Below are positions 35,250 to 45,769 of a stretch of 64,000 nucleotides of DNA, one piece after another. The stretch lies in NCBI RefSeq assembly GCF_030247195.1, contig NC_080671.1:105945845-106009844 (forward strand). Direction: 5' to 3'. The notes beneath the pieces are model-generated. The model ran no database searches, was not told the DNA's origin, and worked only from the letters and a program-made list of their open reading frames with translations. Position numbers and translations under genes: made by a program. Numbering within the stretch: the first letter of the stretch is position 1; the number at the start of each line of letters is the position of its first letter. The DNA comes from Topomyia yanbarensis (taxonomy: Eukaryota; Arthropoda; Insecta; Diptera; Culicidae).

Positions 35250-36640
35250 GACGATGAGGCTATAGAAACAAAGCTACATGACCTGGTGCCGGATTATCAA
35301 AAAAAATTCATAATACCACAGAGAACAGACGTCCATCTTCAGCATTAAACTTGTGTAAAATCTCTAACGGTTTCGAAGGTAGTTGGGATATCCAAACCAG
35401 GAGCGCAACTGTCGTCATATTTTTTTGTGGCTGAGTTCGACAGAATTGGCAGCGGTTATTCCTCTACCCAGTCAAACTAGTCCGGAACTGGTTCGGACTT
35501 CCAGCATGAATTCTAGCTCAAATGCATCAACCGATAGAGTCGGAATCGGTTGTTTTCTTTGAGCAAGATTCCATACTGAATCCATTCAGGATTTCGAACC
35601 GGTTCTGGAATGGATTTGACGGATAGTTGGGATAGGTTAGTGTGGCGGCGCTAGTGTTTATCGTATATTAATTCAAATGTTTACACACGTTTTTTAAATA
35701 TTATTGTTCGATCATGGATGTCTGTTCTCTGTGATAATACGGAGAAATTTTATACTGAAAGATACTTGAGGGAACTTCTTCCCAAGTTTACGCAACGGCG
35801 GCCGTGTGATGAGAATGTGTCCGACAAAACCTAATTCCCCTCCTACCTGACCATCCAATGCAAATCAAACCAAGGTGCTACATATAGTCAATAAACATTA
35901 GTAACGCACCCAGGACAGATTCCTACGTACCAATTCTGTGATCAGCCGCTACACCACGGAAAACCTTGTGTAGAGGCTGCTAAAAAACTTCTATCTGTTA
36001 CGACAGATATAGGAATAGGCGAGGCCGATGCTATTTTTTTTAAATCGATCTTTTTAACTTATATTTTTTTGTTTAAAGAATCGATGTGGTAAAATTGATT
36101 ATATTTTTCAAAATGTCCATCACCAGACCAAGACCGGTACACAGTCGTCGTATGCTAAATCATAATCGGTTGATAAACCAACGACTGTGGATCGAGCAGT
36201 AACAAACATTAACTCAACAACGATCGTGCCCAGTATCACTAAACTAACTTCCATAACCACCAGTGAAGTAACAATTACGTCAAATACCTCCAACCCACAA
36301 AAAAAAACAAATGCCGCAAACGCGACCCGTAAGAACAAGAAACAAATTAGAACTTCCGATCGTGGACTGCATTAAAGCAGTTGGACGTGGACGCGAACGA
36401 CAACGGTAGAGAAGGCAGACGGACTGACCTTCAAATCGCCGAAGACAACGCAGCTAATGCAACACCAAGAAAAAAAATCTCAACACGCAACAGGAAGCTG
36501 CGTCAAAAAGGCCCGACGGAGAGGCAGTAACTTCGTATTTTTTTTACTTTCACATCTTGTAAAAACATTAAATATCCACGGAAGAAACAAATAAGGACTT
36601 GAATCTTTATAAAATGAAATAAAAAAAACATTTCAATCGT
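35250..36640. other. No supported gene; weak coding-like remnant at 36114-36535
   Basis: Between 36114 and 36535 translations in shifting frames give basic, Ser/Thr-rich stretches (for example SITRPRPVHSRR and AVGRGRERQR), and an A-rich run follows at about 36620. This could be a decayed processed pseudogene of a basic nuclear protein, but no family could be named. 35350-35650 has GAACCGGTTC-like inverted words. Confidence 0.25.
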
Positions 36641-36648
36641 TCACTAAA

Positions 36649-36654
36649 TTTATT
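36649..36654 (-). terminator. Candidate polyadenylation signal for TMX2
   Basis: TTTATT on the plus strand reads AATAAA on the minus strand, about 460 bp beyond the TMX2 stop. Use is inferred. Confidence 0.35.
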
Positions 36655-37111
36655 GACTACCATTTTGCGCTTGCTTCATTGCGTTTCAATAAAATCTTAA
36701 ACCTAAATCAACACAACTCGTATGAAACTGACTTAAGATGCAAAAACAGAAAACGTACGGTTCACAATTTTCTAACACTACCGCGCTTAATAATTAACTA
36801 TTTATGACATACAACGGACGAAAGGGCTTGTTTTGAGGCAGAATGCGACTTCATACACGCTCATCGATTGGGTATTGATAATTATCGCCTCTGCACAATG
36901 TTAGATAATGGCGTGACGTAGTCGAAAATATCTATCATAAAACTACGCCTTATTCGATTTCTTTTCAACGGCACGATTATGTAATGACGAGCATTGTATC
37001 TTAAATCGAGGAACAATAAATTAAAACGTCACGCTATTTATAAGCTGAATGAGTGCTCAACACGATTCCAACAAAAAGGCTTTTAAATGCTTAACGATAA
37101 ATGCCTACAAC

Positions 37112-37939
37112 TTAATTCTTCTTCTTCTCGGCAATAGCCTTGCCGGTATTTTTGATCGGATTATCTTTACATTCTTTGTACAGGTTGTTCAGATCAAAAG
37201 CAGCCTTAACATTATCACTGGAGAAAAAGAACTTTACCAGCTTACCCTTGGAATCGGAGTAGGGACGACGGGTCACCTCCTTGCCATTGCGGAACAGTAT
37301 CACCGTGGGCAGTTGTCGGCTGAAGGAACTGTCGGAAACATGGTACTTCTTGCCGATATTTGGGAACCGTCCTATGTCCACTTTTCCGAACTTCAGGTTG
37401 GGCAGATTGTACTCAGCAGACAACTCAGCGATGATCGGAGCGAAATTTGCGCAAGCTGGATTCCAGACGGTGTAGAATGTGACCAACCAATTAACACGTT
37501 TGTCTCTTTCGAGTTCTTCGTCAAGGCCATTCTCCGTGCGAAGGTACACTACATTATTCGGTCCGGAATATGTTGGTTCTGGAAGAGTTAACGCAACCAA
37601 AATAAACAGCACCCCATATATCAAACCCAATCGAATATCACTGTAGAACCACAAGCCTAGATTTGCAACCTTCGTATACGTGAAACTGGACGTCAAATAG
37701 TTAATCATCGTGACACTTCCAGTTTTTCTTGTCCGGATCATGACAACGATGAGCAGGAAGAACAGAATCTCTGTCTCTCGCCCATCCAATTCGCACTGAT
37801 CCTGCTGATTGAACAGATAAGTCCATAAAAAGTTGCATAGCATGGGAGCACGCTTGGCCACGATAAACGAAAGGCTCATCAGAATATTAACCCAATAGTA
37901 AGGTTTAATGAGCAGAACCACATCCTTCTTGAACGACAT
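37112..37939 (-). CDS. TMX2: Thioredoxin-related transmembrane protein 2 homologue
   Basis: Single-exon frame of 275 residues starting at the ATG complement at 37937-37939. The N-terminal half has hydrophobic segments (about 5-30, 55-70 and 100-120) and the C-terminal half is a thioredoxin fold with VNWLVTFYTVWNPACANFAPI and the conserved cis-proline strand QLPTVILF. The protein ends in KKKN, a KKxx ER-retrieval signal. TMX2 is a disulfide-isomerase-family ER membrane protein with a non-canonical active site (SNDC in human, as I recall). Here the site is WNPAC with one cysteine only, so CxxC redox chemistry is not expected and a structural or contact-site role is more likely. The plus-strand frame 37049-37591 is its shadow. 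Confidence 0.93.
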   Translation of the reverse strand: MSFKKDVVLLIKPYYWVNILMSLSFIVAKRAPMLCNFLWTYLFNQQDQCELDGRETEILFFLLIVVMIRTRKTGSVTMINYLTSSFTYTKVANLGLWFYSDIRLGLIYGVLFILVALTLPEPTYSGPNNVVYLRTENGLDEELERDKRVNWLVTFYTVWNPACANFAPIIAELSAEYNLPNLKFGKVDIGRFPNIGKKYHVSDSSFSRQLPTVILFRNGKEVTRRPYSDSKGKLVKFFFSSDNVKAAFDLNNLYKECKDNPIKNTGKAIAEKKKN

Positions 37940-38221
37940 TACCGGGTAGTTTTCGAAGGGACAACACCTTGCCGAACCTGCACTGCAAACAAGTTTTTTT
38001 GATTATTTAACACCGTTACTCCTAATCATGGTAATTCTGACCTTAATTAATGCCTTCCTGTGCGCCGAGAAAACCGTCGCCTAAGCTGCTTGTCAAAAAC
38101 TTCTTCAAGTAGCTCAATAATGGAATCAAAATCTGATCAGATGAAGCGAAAGGAAAACTTTGCGTGGGTGGAGACTGACAGCTGTGTCAGCAGTGACGTT
38201 CGTGAAACTGATCTAATTGCA

Positions 38222-38550
38222 CACTGAAAAAAATCCAAACGTTAATTCTATTTGCTTCAAACCGCTTAAAATTCATATGAAGAAGAAATGCTATTGTTAT
38301 CTCGCGCACACATATCTTCTATGTGTCAACTGTATAAACTATGTATGAACACACATAAGTTATATGTGCATATTGTTATAGAATGGGGTTTTATGCGCCC
38401 AATAGTTATGAAATGTGAATGTAAGATTAATATTTCTTGTAAATACACACATTAGGTTTATGTGCCAGCAAATAGTGTCTATATGCCTCCGTTAATTGCA
38501 AAAATCTATGTGTAAAATCAATAGGCATAACGTTTACTTTTTTTTGAGTG
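38222..38550. mobile_element. 329-bp MITE, CACTS ends, copy 2 (inverted relative to copy 1)
   Basis: Reverse copy of 21127-21455 with scattered differences; CA is found on both sides (38220-38221 and 38551-38552). It lies about 280 bp upstream of the TMX2 start codon and so could affect that promoter. Open frames over it are incidental. Confidence 0.88.
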
Positions 38551-38552
38551 CA

Positions 38553-41243
38553 CGCTACGCTAATGCAAAGAGCAAAGGTGAAAACATTTGTCGTTTGTGA
38601 CAGCCCAGTAAACGAAAAGGCAACTATGCGGATTAAACTAGATGCTGCGACCAGCCAACTATGGGAAGGTTCCATAGAAACAGGGGGGCCAAAAATATTA
38701 TTATTATTTTTAGTAAAAAATCACTGTTTTAAAAACTGTATTAAAATATTCTTATCCATGAAACAAAAATTTATGCATAAAAACAACCGTTAAAGTACGA
38801 GAAAAATTAATTACGATCAATTGAAAAAAAAATTAAGAAAATCGATTGAGTAGATTTTCGGCAATTGTATTTTAAGTACACGACATTTCGAGATAATCGA
38901 GTTTAAAATTTCGAATTACCACTGCTCTTGGCAGACGAAGCGCGCTTGGAAGCGCTGTAACTTTCGATCTATTTTTCGGACCTCTATAAAAATTTGGGAA
39001 AACATTCTCGAAGAGTTGTACTTTCAGATAAAGCAATAAAAAAAATCGATTTTATGAAAAATGAAAATGTTTGTAACGCCTTAATAAAAATATACTTAGT
39101 TGCTAAATTAGACAATATCTTCTCACAAACTGAGTTTTATTGGATTAAGAGATGATTATGACTTTCATTGGTTTAGTTTTTGATAAAAATACACTGATGA
39201 AAAAAATTCAATTTGGACAAGGTAAAGTTTTTTTCAAATAACTTTTTTTCCTTGAAAGTGCCCAACTTGAAATTCTGACGGCAAGTAGGGAACATAATTA
39301 CCTATCTTGGAACAAAATTTCATCCAAATCAAAAATGTTTTTTTTGTAAATCGACTTTTTTTTGTAAATCGAGTTTTTAAAATCGATTTTTTTCAATAAA
39401 GAATTTTTTCAATATTTTTATTCAAAAATTTGACTAATTTTGTGAAAATCACTCCTATTTTTTGAAGAATTTGTCATTTTTGGACTATAACCATTTGAAA
39501 AAAAATGGTTAAAAAGTTTGGCCCTTTTCAAAAGACAGTCTAGATCATTTTTGGAGAAACAAAGTATGCAGAGTGGCTCTTTGTGACAAAGTCTTCATGT
39601 GCAGAAAGTTTCATTAAAATCTGAGAGGGTGCTGCCAACTCAGAATACGATTCGGCGCAAAATTCGTCCATGTTAACATAACCCAGTCAAAAAGGGCAAG
39701 TTGCTGGCTAACGGGGGGCTATTGGCCAACTCGGATGCGCTAATTGCCCTTGAATTTGCCAGCAAATTGCTGGCAATTAGGGGGTTATTTCAATTGCAAC
39801 ATTTGGGCGATTTGCCACCGTCATTTTCTTTGCCGCTCTACCCGTCCTTAAATCGCCTCCAAATCGCCCAGGGAACGCGCCATTTAATCGCCCTTAGCTG
39901 TCTAATATGAAAATTACAAATAATACTTATTTTCGGAGTCATTATCAATTCACGTAAACTTATCAGTATACTAGGTAATCACCACCAAATTAAGGAAGAA
40001 TCAATGGTGAAATTGGTATTGCACATCAAAACTTACCACAATCTGACTTTCATTAAAACTTTAGGTCAGAGATCTTGTTCCTCTATACTTACACACGATT
40101 CCACAAATTCCCACATTCGTTGGCTAAATGAAGTGTACTAGACAAACAAAATACAAGCGAGATTGCGCCAATTATTAAAAAAACAATTTTCAGCTTAAGC
40201 CAAACATGAACCGCCATGTTGGAAAACGCGAAAAATTGAAATTGCCTTTAAATCGCATTCGCAAATTGTATTTGTTCCTAGTGGCAATTAGCACTGGAGA
40301 GTTGAGTCAAACGTCAAACTGTTTAAATCGCCTGACCTTGTTCGTCCGCATTTACTCATTTGAGACAATCGGAATTGTCTCAGATGAGCTTTGAGACAAA
40401 TTGAGTTTTTTCGATTTGGAAAAATAGAATTGAAAAATAAAACAGGTGTACTCAATGAAGATAATGAAAATACGACAAATAAAAGGGAAAACAGATTGAC
40501 TCACCCTACAACTCTGAAGGCTATATCTGTCACAGCTATTTAACTGACTTGTCACGATTTACCTTTGCCAACTTTTCCGTAGATTCTCGCGAGTGCCTTA
40601 GCCTCCTCGTGCGATTTGTTTCCGCAATCACTTTGTTCGGTATCCTCACACCAACGTGCTTCCCGGAAACGATCTCGGTTGGTTGTTCACTGTAATTAGT
40701 TGAATCACGGGATTCAGCTATATTGGGTTGATAAAGAAATAATTATTCCGGTATACAAAAGGGTATAAGTATAAGTATTGAAAATAATATTCAACAACAG
40801 ACGATTGAGCTTTGTTGCTGAAACAAAAGATTCCCTTTGTAACAAGAACAAAATTATGATTCCGTATGTCTTGTCACTTTCGCTAAGGCAGCTTGCAGAT
40901 GACCGTGTGGTATCTACTAGAGATTCTAAAGCTGTCAATCTGCAAGGGCAATTGAAAGATACCTTGGACAATTTGTCTGCTTGAGCCCTCCAGTTGGGTA
41001 TTGAATTTTTCACGGAGAAAGTTGTATTTTCAAGAAATCGTGAACCAGTGTAACTACAGTTTTCAAGGTATGGTTTAAAGGTACTTTCTCTGTACAATAA
41101 TCGGAACATGGTGTGGTGAATTTTTCGTGAAAAATTGTAATATTTATTTAAAATGAGTAAAAAACCCCCTTTAAAATTTAAATTAAAATTTTTTTCTCAG
41201 AAACTCAACGTGGGAGTTAAGTATTTTTACCTAGAATATGTAT
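38553..41243. other. No gene; AT-rich DNA with repeat-like words
   Basis: 39680-39910 contains several inverted words built on GGCAATTAG and CTAATTGCC and on AAATCGCC, and similar words recur at about 40240-40340, suggesting a decayed MITE of about 650 bp. 40365-40400 has the palindrome GAGACAATCGGAATTGTCTC. Open frames are short and unrecognised. Confidence 0.35.
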
Positions 41244-41709
41244 TAGGGTGGGGTCTCTATCTTTACTTCTATTGATATAATGCAATGCAGAGGGATACAG
41301 TATGTTTCGTTTCATCGTTACTATGCATAGGACATTGTGCAAATGTTTTAAATAATTCATCTGAACATTCCAACTCGACAATATTTCAGGCCGAATTTTG
41401 ATATGCTGAAAGCTAACTATAACTTGCTTGTGTGACATTCTAACACCATATATCCTTCGGCAAAGTTGTTCAGCATATTCTGAACTACACTTTTATCTAA
41501 TTGTTGGCTACTGTAGGAAGAATTGCAGTCTGTAGAATTGAAAATGCAAAAAAGTAGGTTTTTCCATACTAATTTCCATACAAATTTCAAATGCAATGCG
41601 CAACGCCGGGTCAAAACCAATCGACCCCAAATTTTGCACAGTTATTTGGGACCCCAAAAGGAACCGAAAAAGTACTGTACTGAAAAAACAATCATTTTGC
41701 CCCACCCTA
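41244..41709. mobile_element. MITE, 466 bp, TAGGGTGGGG ends, 8-bp duplication
   Basis: Ends TAGGGTGGGG and CCCCACCCTA; ATATGTAT occurs exactly on both sides (41236-41243 and 41710-41717). An 8-bp duplication fits hAT-type mobilisation. The inner MITE at 48791-49278 has related ends. Confidence 0.85.
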
Positions 41710-42015
41710 ATATGTATGCAAAGTTTGAAAGAAATCGGTTATGGTATTTTAGAATGGCAGCTAACACCGCAAATCATGTTTTTCCAGAAACGTTCTACAA
41801 GAAGCTTCGTCACTTAGTCGTTTGTCGATATTTTTGCATAGAAAAATTACAGCATATTATTAAAATGATATACTATAATGCAGTCAATGGAATTACTGTA
41901 TCTTTCATTTTAAATCAACTTTGTAAAAATTGGTCAAGAATTCACTAGGGCATAGGTGTGTTATTAGCTTAAGAACTTGGCGAGGCGACCAATGTGGTCA
42001 AGGCTACATTGATTG

Positions 42016-42300
42016 GTCATTAGTAATCTATACCCGCAACCAAGTAATGTTGCACCCATTTTTATATGTTTTACATCATTTGGACATCATGGTGGTACCA
42101 GTTTATATGGGAATTTGCTGCGTGGCCGCACTCTTCAATCCAAAGCTCCGGAACAAGAAGTCGGATCTACTAAAAATTCAATAGCAGCTTATGGGAGCGT
42201 TATACCTTTCATTTGAAACTAAGTTTGTGAATGGGCTCAGCCATCTGTGAGAAAATTGTGTGAGTTTAAATGACATACACATACACACGACGAACATATT
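42016..42300. repeat. Fragment of an abundant mosquito dispersed repeat
   Basis: Contains the run AAGTCGGATCTACTAAAAA, then TTCAATAGCAGCTTATGGGA and CTCAGCCATCTGTGAG followed by ACATACACATACACAC, which I recall as a common interspersed sequence in Aedes genomes. The identification is from memory only. The left breakpoint of the 1597-bp duplication falls inside it at 42244. Confidence 0.45.
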
Positions 42301-45300
42301 TGGGACGCTGTCAACAGAGTGGTTACGAGCATACTCTCCGAGCTGCAGAGGAAGTGGCGAAGGGACCAACAAAGTAGCGCTATTGGCTAGAAAGCCACCA
42401 ACCGCCGCTCGAGAAGTAAGCATTTTGCCGTTGTAGTAGTCGATGCTTCGTAAATGTAAACCATCCTAGACCTAGACGGAAGGCGAGTTTCTATTCTCTT
42501 CGTATTAACGAATGACCAGAAGCCAGGCATTGCATTTATCGCTCATATGAGTAAATGCGTCCGGATAATTTTCTACTACGACAATAAAAACTCACATTTT
42601 CACACGAAAAGTTATTGGCACTCACACAACTTCTCCGGATAAACACAACGTGTTATTTCTCCGGATAAAGAAAATCGCCGGAGAATGAGCGAATGAGTTT
42701 ATCATGGTATCCTTTTTGTGCTCGCTGCCTTGTTGTCGCTATTCCAAAACAGGAAAAAACAAGTCTGTCGTACTTCTTTGCCGCTTTTCTTTGAAATTAA
42801 GTTTATATTTTGACGCTTTCATTGATTTCTACGAAATAAAAATATTATCACTTTCTCCGGTGAGAAGGAAAAAATCAAATAAACTTTATCCGGAAAATTT
42901 ATTCTCACGCTATTTGTGGAGACGGAGAATTTTGTGACTTATCTTATCTCGGAATAGTTGGACATCGGATAAGCCTCTTCTCGCGTGAGTGAGAGAGAAT
43001 TACAATGCCTGCCAGAAGCCCTACAGATTTCGTCGTAAGTGTTGTTGGATACCGCTTACATATTCTTTGTACAGCAATATATTTTAACTACGGTACTTAT
43101 TACTAATTATTGCAAAGACGTACTTCATGAGAAGACTTGTTTCACTTTCTCTACTGTGCGACAAAAAGGACTTCATCAATATGTGTACCTACGTAGAGAT
43201 TTGGCGTTTTAGATTTCGAAACATGGCGTTAGCCCAGAAAGGCTTCTTAGGAAGTTGACATTTAGGCACGGATGTTTTAATACAGCCAAGCGGTAGTCGG
43301 CTGTAAAGGTAAACGGCAGCATCTATACTTCACCTAATCATGTAGTACACTGATTCCAGTCGATCAGCAACAGGGAGGGGCGCAGTATAACTAGACCAGT
43401 TTTGTGAAAAATACGACAATCTACAGCTATAGCTTCGTACTAGGGCGCTAACGGTAGAAATGGTTGTTTCTAAAGCGGGACGATAGTTATCCAACGGAAC
43501 GATCACACTATAAGCTTCACTCACGAAGACGAGGCCAAGAAAACGTGGTTGGTGGTTCGAGATCGTGCTTACTTGATTAAATCTATAGAAAGCCATCCCA
43601 TCCAGTATTAAGCGGTTGGCAGGATTAGTTGTCGAGAAAAACGGGTTATGGTAAGCATATCGATGCCCAGAAGCTACCGGCACAAGTCCTGGTTGGTTGA
43701 AATCACTAAGGACTATCATATCATATGCATCCATCTGAGAAGAAGTGCATTTTATAGTGTCTAGATGGAGCTGCGCAATGTTAAGTTATTTTTCTGGAGG
43801 AATGTAAACAGCTCCAATAACGTAGCTCCTCATCGATGCATCTGTGAGAAAATTGTGTGAGTTTAAATGACATACACATACACACGACGAACATATTTGG
43901 GACGCTGTCAACAGAGTGGTTACGAGCATACTCTCCGAGCTGCAGAGGAAGTGGCGAAGGGACCAACAAAGTAGCGCTATTGGCTAGAAAGCCACCAACC
44001 GCCGCTCGAGAAGTAAGCATTTTGCCGTTGTAGTAGTCGATGCTTCGTAAATGTAAACCATCCTAGACCTAGACGGAAGGCGAGTTTCTATTCTCTTCGT
44101 ATTAACGAATGACCAGAAGCCAGGCATTGCATTTATCGCTCATATGAGTAAATGCGTCCGGATAATTTTCTACTACGACAATAAAAACTCACATTTTCAC
44201 ACGAAAAGTTATTGGCACTCACACAACTTCTCCGGATAAACACAACGTGTTATTTCTCCGGATAAAGAAAATCGCCGGAGAATGAGCGAATGAGTTTATC
44301 ATGGTATCCTTTTTGTGCTCGCTGCCTTGTTGTCGCTATTCCAAAACAGGAAAAAACAAGTCTGTCGTACTTCTTTGCCGCTTTTCTTTGAAATTAAGTT
44401 TATATTTTGACGCTTTCATTGATTTCTACGAAATAAAAATATTATCACTTTCTCCGGTGAGAAGGAAAAAATCAAATAAACTTTATCCGGAAAATTTATT
44501 CTCACGCTATTTGTGGAGACGGAGAATTTTGTGACTTATCTTATCTCGGAATAGTTGGACATCGGATAAGCCTCTTCTCGCGTGAGTGAGAGAGAATTAC
44601 AATGCCTGCCAGAAGCCCTACAGATTTCGTCGTAAGTGTTGTTGGATACCGCTTACATATTCTTTGTACAGCAATATATTTTAACTACGGTACTTATTAC
44701 TAATTATTGCAAAGACGTACTTCATGAGAAGACTTGTTTCACTTTCTCTACTGTGCGACAAAAAGGACTTCATCAATATGTGTACCTACGTAGAGATTTG
44801 GCGTTTTAGATTTCGAAACATGGCGTTAGCCCAGAAAGGCTTCTTAGGAAGTTGACATTTAGGCACGGATGTTTTAATACAGCCAAGCGGTAGTCGGCTG
44901 TAAAGGTAAACGGCAGCATCTATACTTCACCTAATCATGTAGTACACTGATTCCAGTCGATCAGCAACAGGGAGGGGCGCAGTATAACTAGACCAGTTTT
45001 GTGAAAAATACGACAATCTACAGCTATAGCTTCGTACTAGGGCGCTAACGGTAGAAATGGTTGTTTCTAAAGCGGGACGATAGTTATCCAACGGAACGAT
45101 CACACTATAAGCTTCACTCACGAAGACGAGGCCAAGAAAACGTGGTTGGTGGTTCGAGATCGTGCTTACTTGATTAAATCTATAGAAAGCCATCCCATCC
45201 AGTATTAAGCGGTTGGCAGGATTAGTTGTCGAGAAAAACGGGTTATGGTAAGCATATCGATGCCCAGAAGCTACCGGCACAAGTCCTGGTTGGTTGAAAT

Positions 45301-45437
45301 CACTAAGGACTATCATATCATATGCATCCATCTGAGAAGAAGTGCATTTTATAGTGTCTAGATGGAGCTGCGCAATGTTAAGTTATTTTTCTGGAGGAAT
45401 GTAAACAGCTCCAATAACGTAGCTCCTCATCGATGCA
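42244..45437. repeat. Direct tandem duplication, two 1597-bp units, apparently identical
   Basis: Units are 42244-43840 and 43841-45437. All open frames inside recur at an offset of exactly 1597 with the same translation (77 and 134 residues), and I saw no mismatch on reading. The junction has 2-bp microhomology (CA). Inside each unit is a CTCCGG-rich stretch (about 42540-42990) and the middle of a LINE endonuclease region on the minus strand. It is either very recent or an assembly duplication. Confidence 0.9.
43330..43840 (-). pseudogene. Duplicated C-terminal half of the LINE endonuclease fragment
   Basis: Identical translation to 44927-45331, created by the tandem duplication. It lacks the N-terminal half of the domain because the left unit is cut at 43840. 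Confidence 0.7.
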
Positions 45438-45769
45438 GTAATCTTCGTCCAAAAAACTTCAATACTACACATCAAACTCATGGGAGACAAGTTCGAAAGA
45501 ACAGCAATCAAAACTCCTCCGCCGCGGCCGTGCATGCTGTTGTTAGCGCTTCGATCCACACGGTAAACCGCATAACCATCCCCGAAGAGTTGCATCCATG
45601 TATTACGATCACCAAACCAAGTTTCTGTTAGAACGTAAATATCGTGGTCGCCGTCAGCTACAGCCAAGTACACGTCCTCGATTTTCGTCCTCAACCCTCT
45701 GACGCTTTGGTAGTACAAACGCAAGCCATCAGGTGTCCCAAGCGTGATGTACTCAATGGCATGCTGCAA
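44927..45769 (-). pseudogene. LINE endonuclease (APE-type) fragment, minus strand
   Basis: Reads LYYQSVRGLRTKIEDVYLAV, VLTETWFGDRN and GRGGGVLIAV, then one in-frame TAA near 45385, then VLSDFNQPGL and DGMAFYRFNQVS. These are the N-R-G, E-T-W and S-D-F-N blocks of an apurinic-like endonuclease from a non-LTR retrotransposon of the Jockey/CR1 type. No reverse transcriptase follows. The downstream half of this domain is also in the duplicate at 43330-43840. Confidence 0.72.

Noticed and set aside
36114..36535. Possible basic nuclear protein gene
   Set aside because: Frames shift repeatedly and no family motif holds; kept only as a weak remnant.
37049..37591. 180-codon plus-strand open frame
   Set aside because: Shadow of the TMX2 coding sequence on the minus strand.
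42704..42937. 77-codon frame repeated at 44301
   Set aside because: Repeated only because of the 1597-bp duplication; it runs over MITE-like sequence with no domain.
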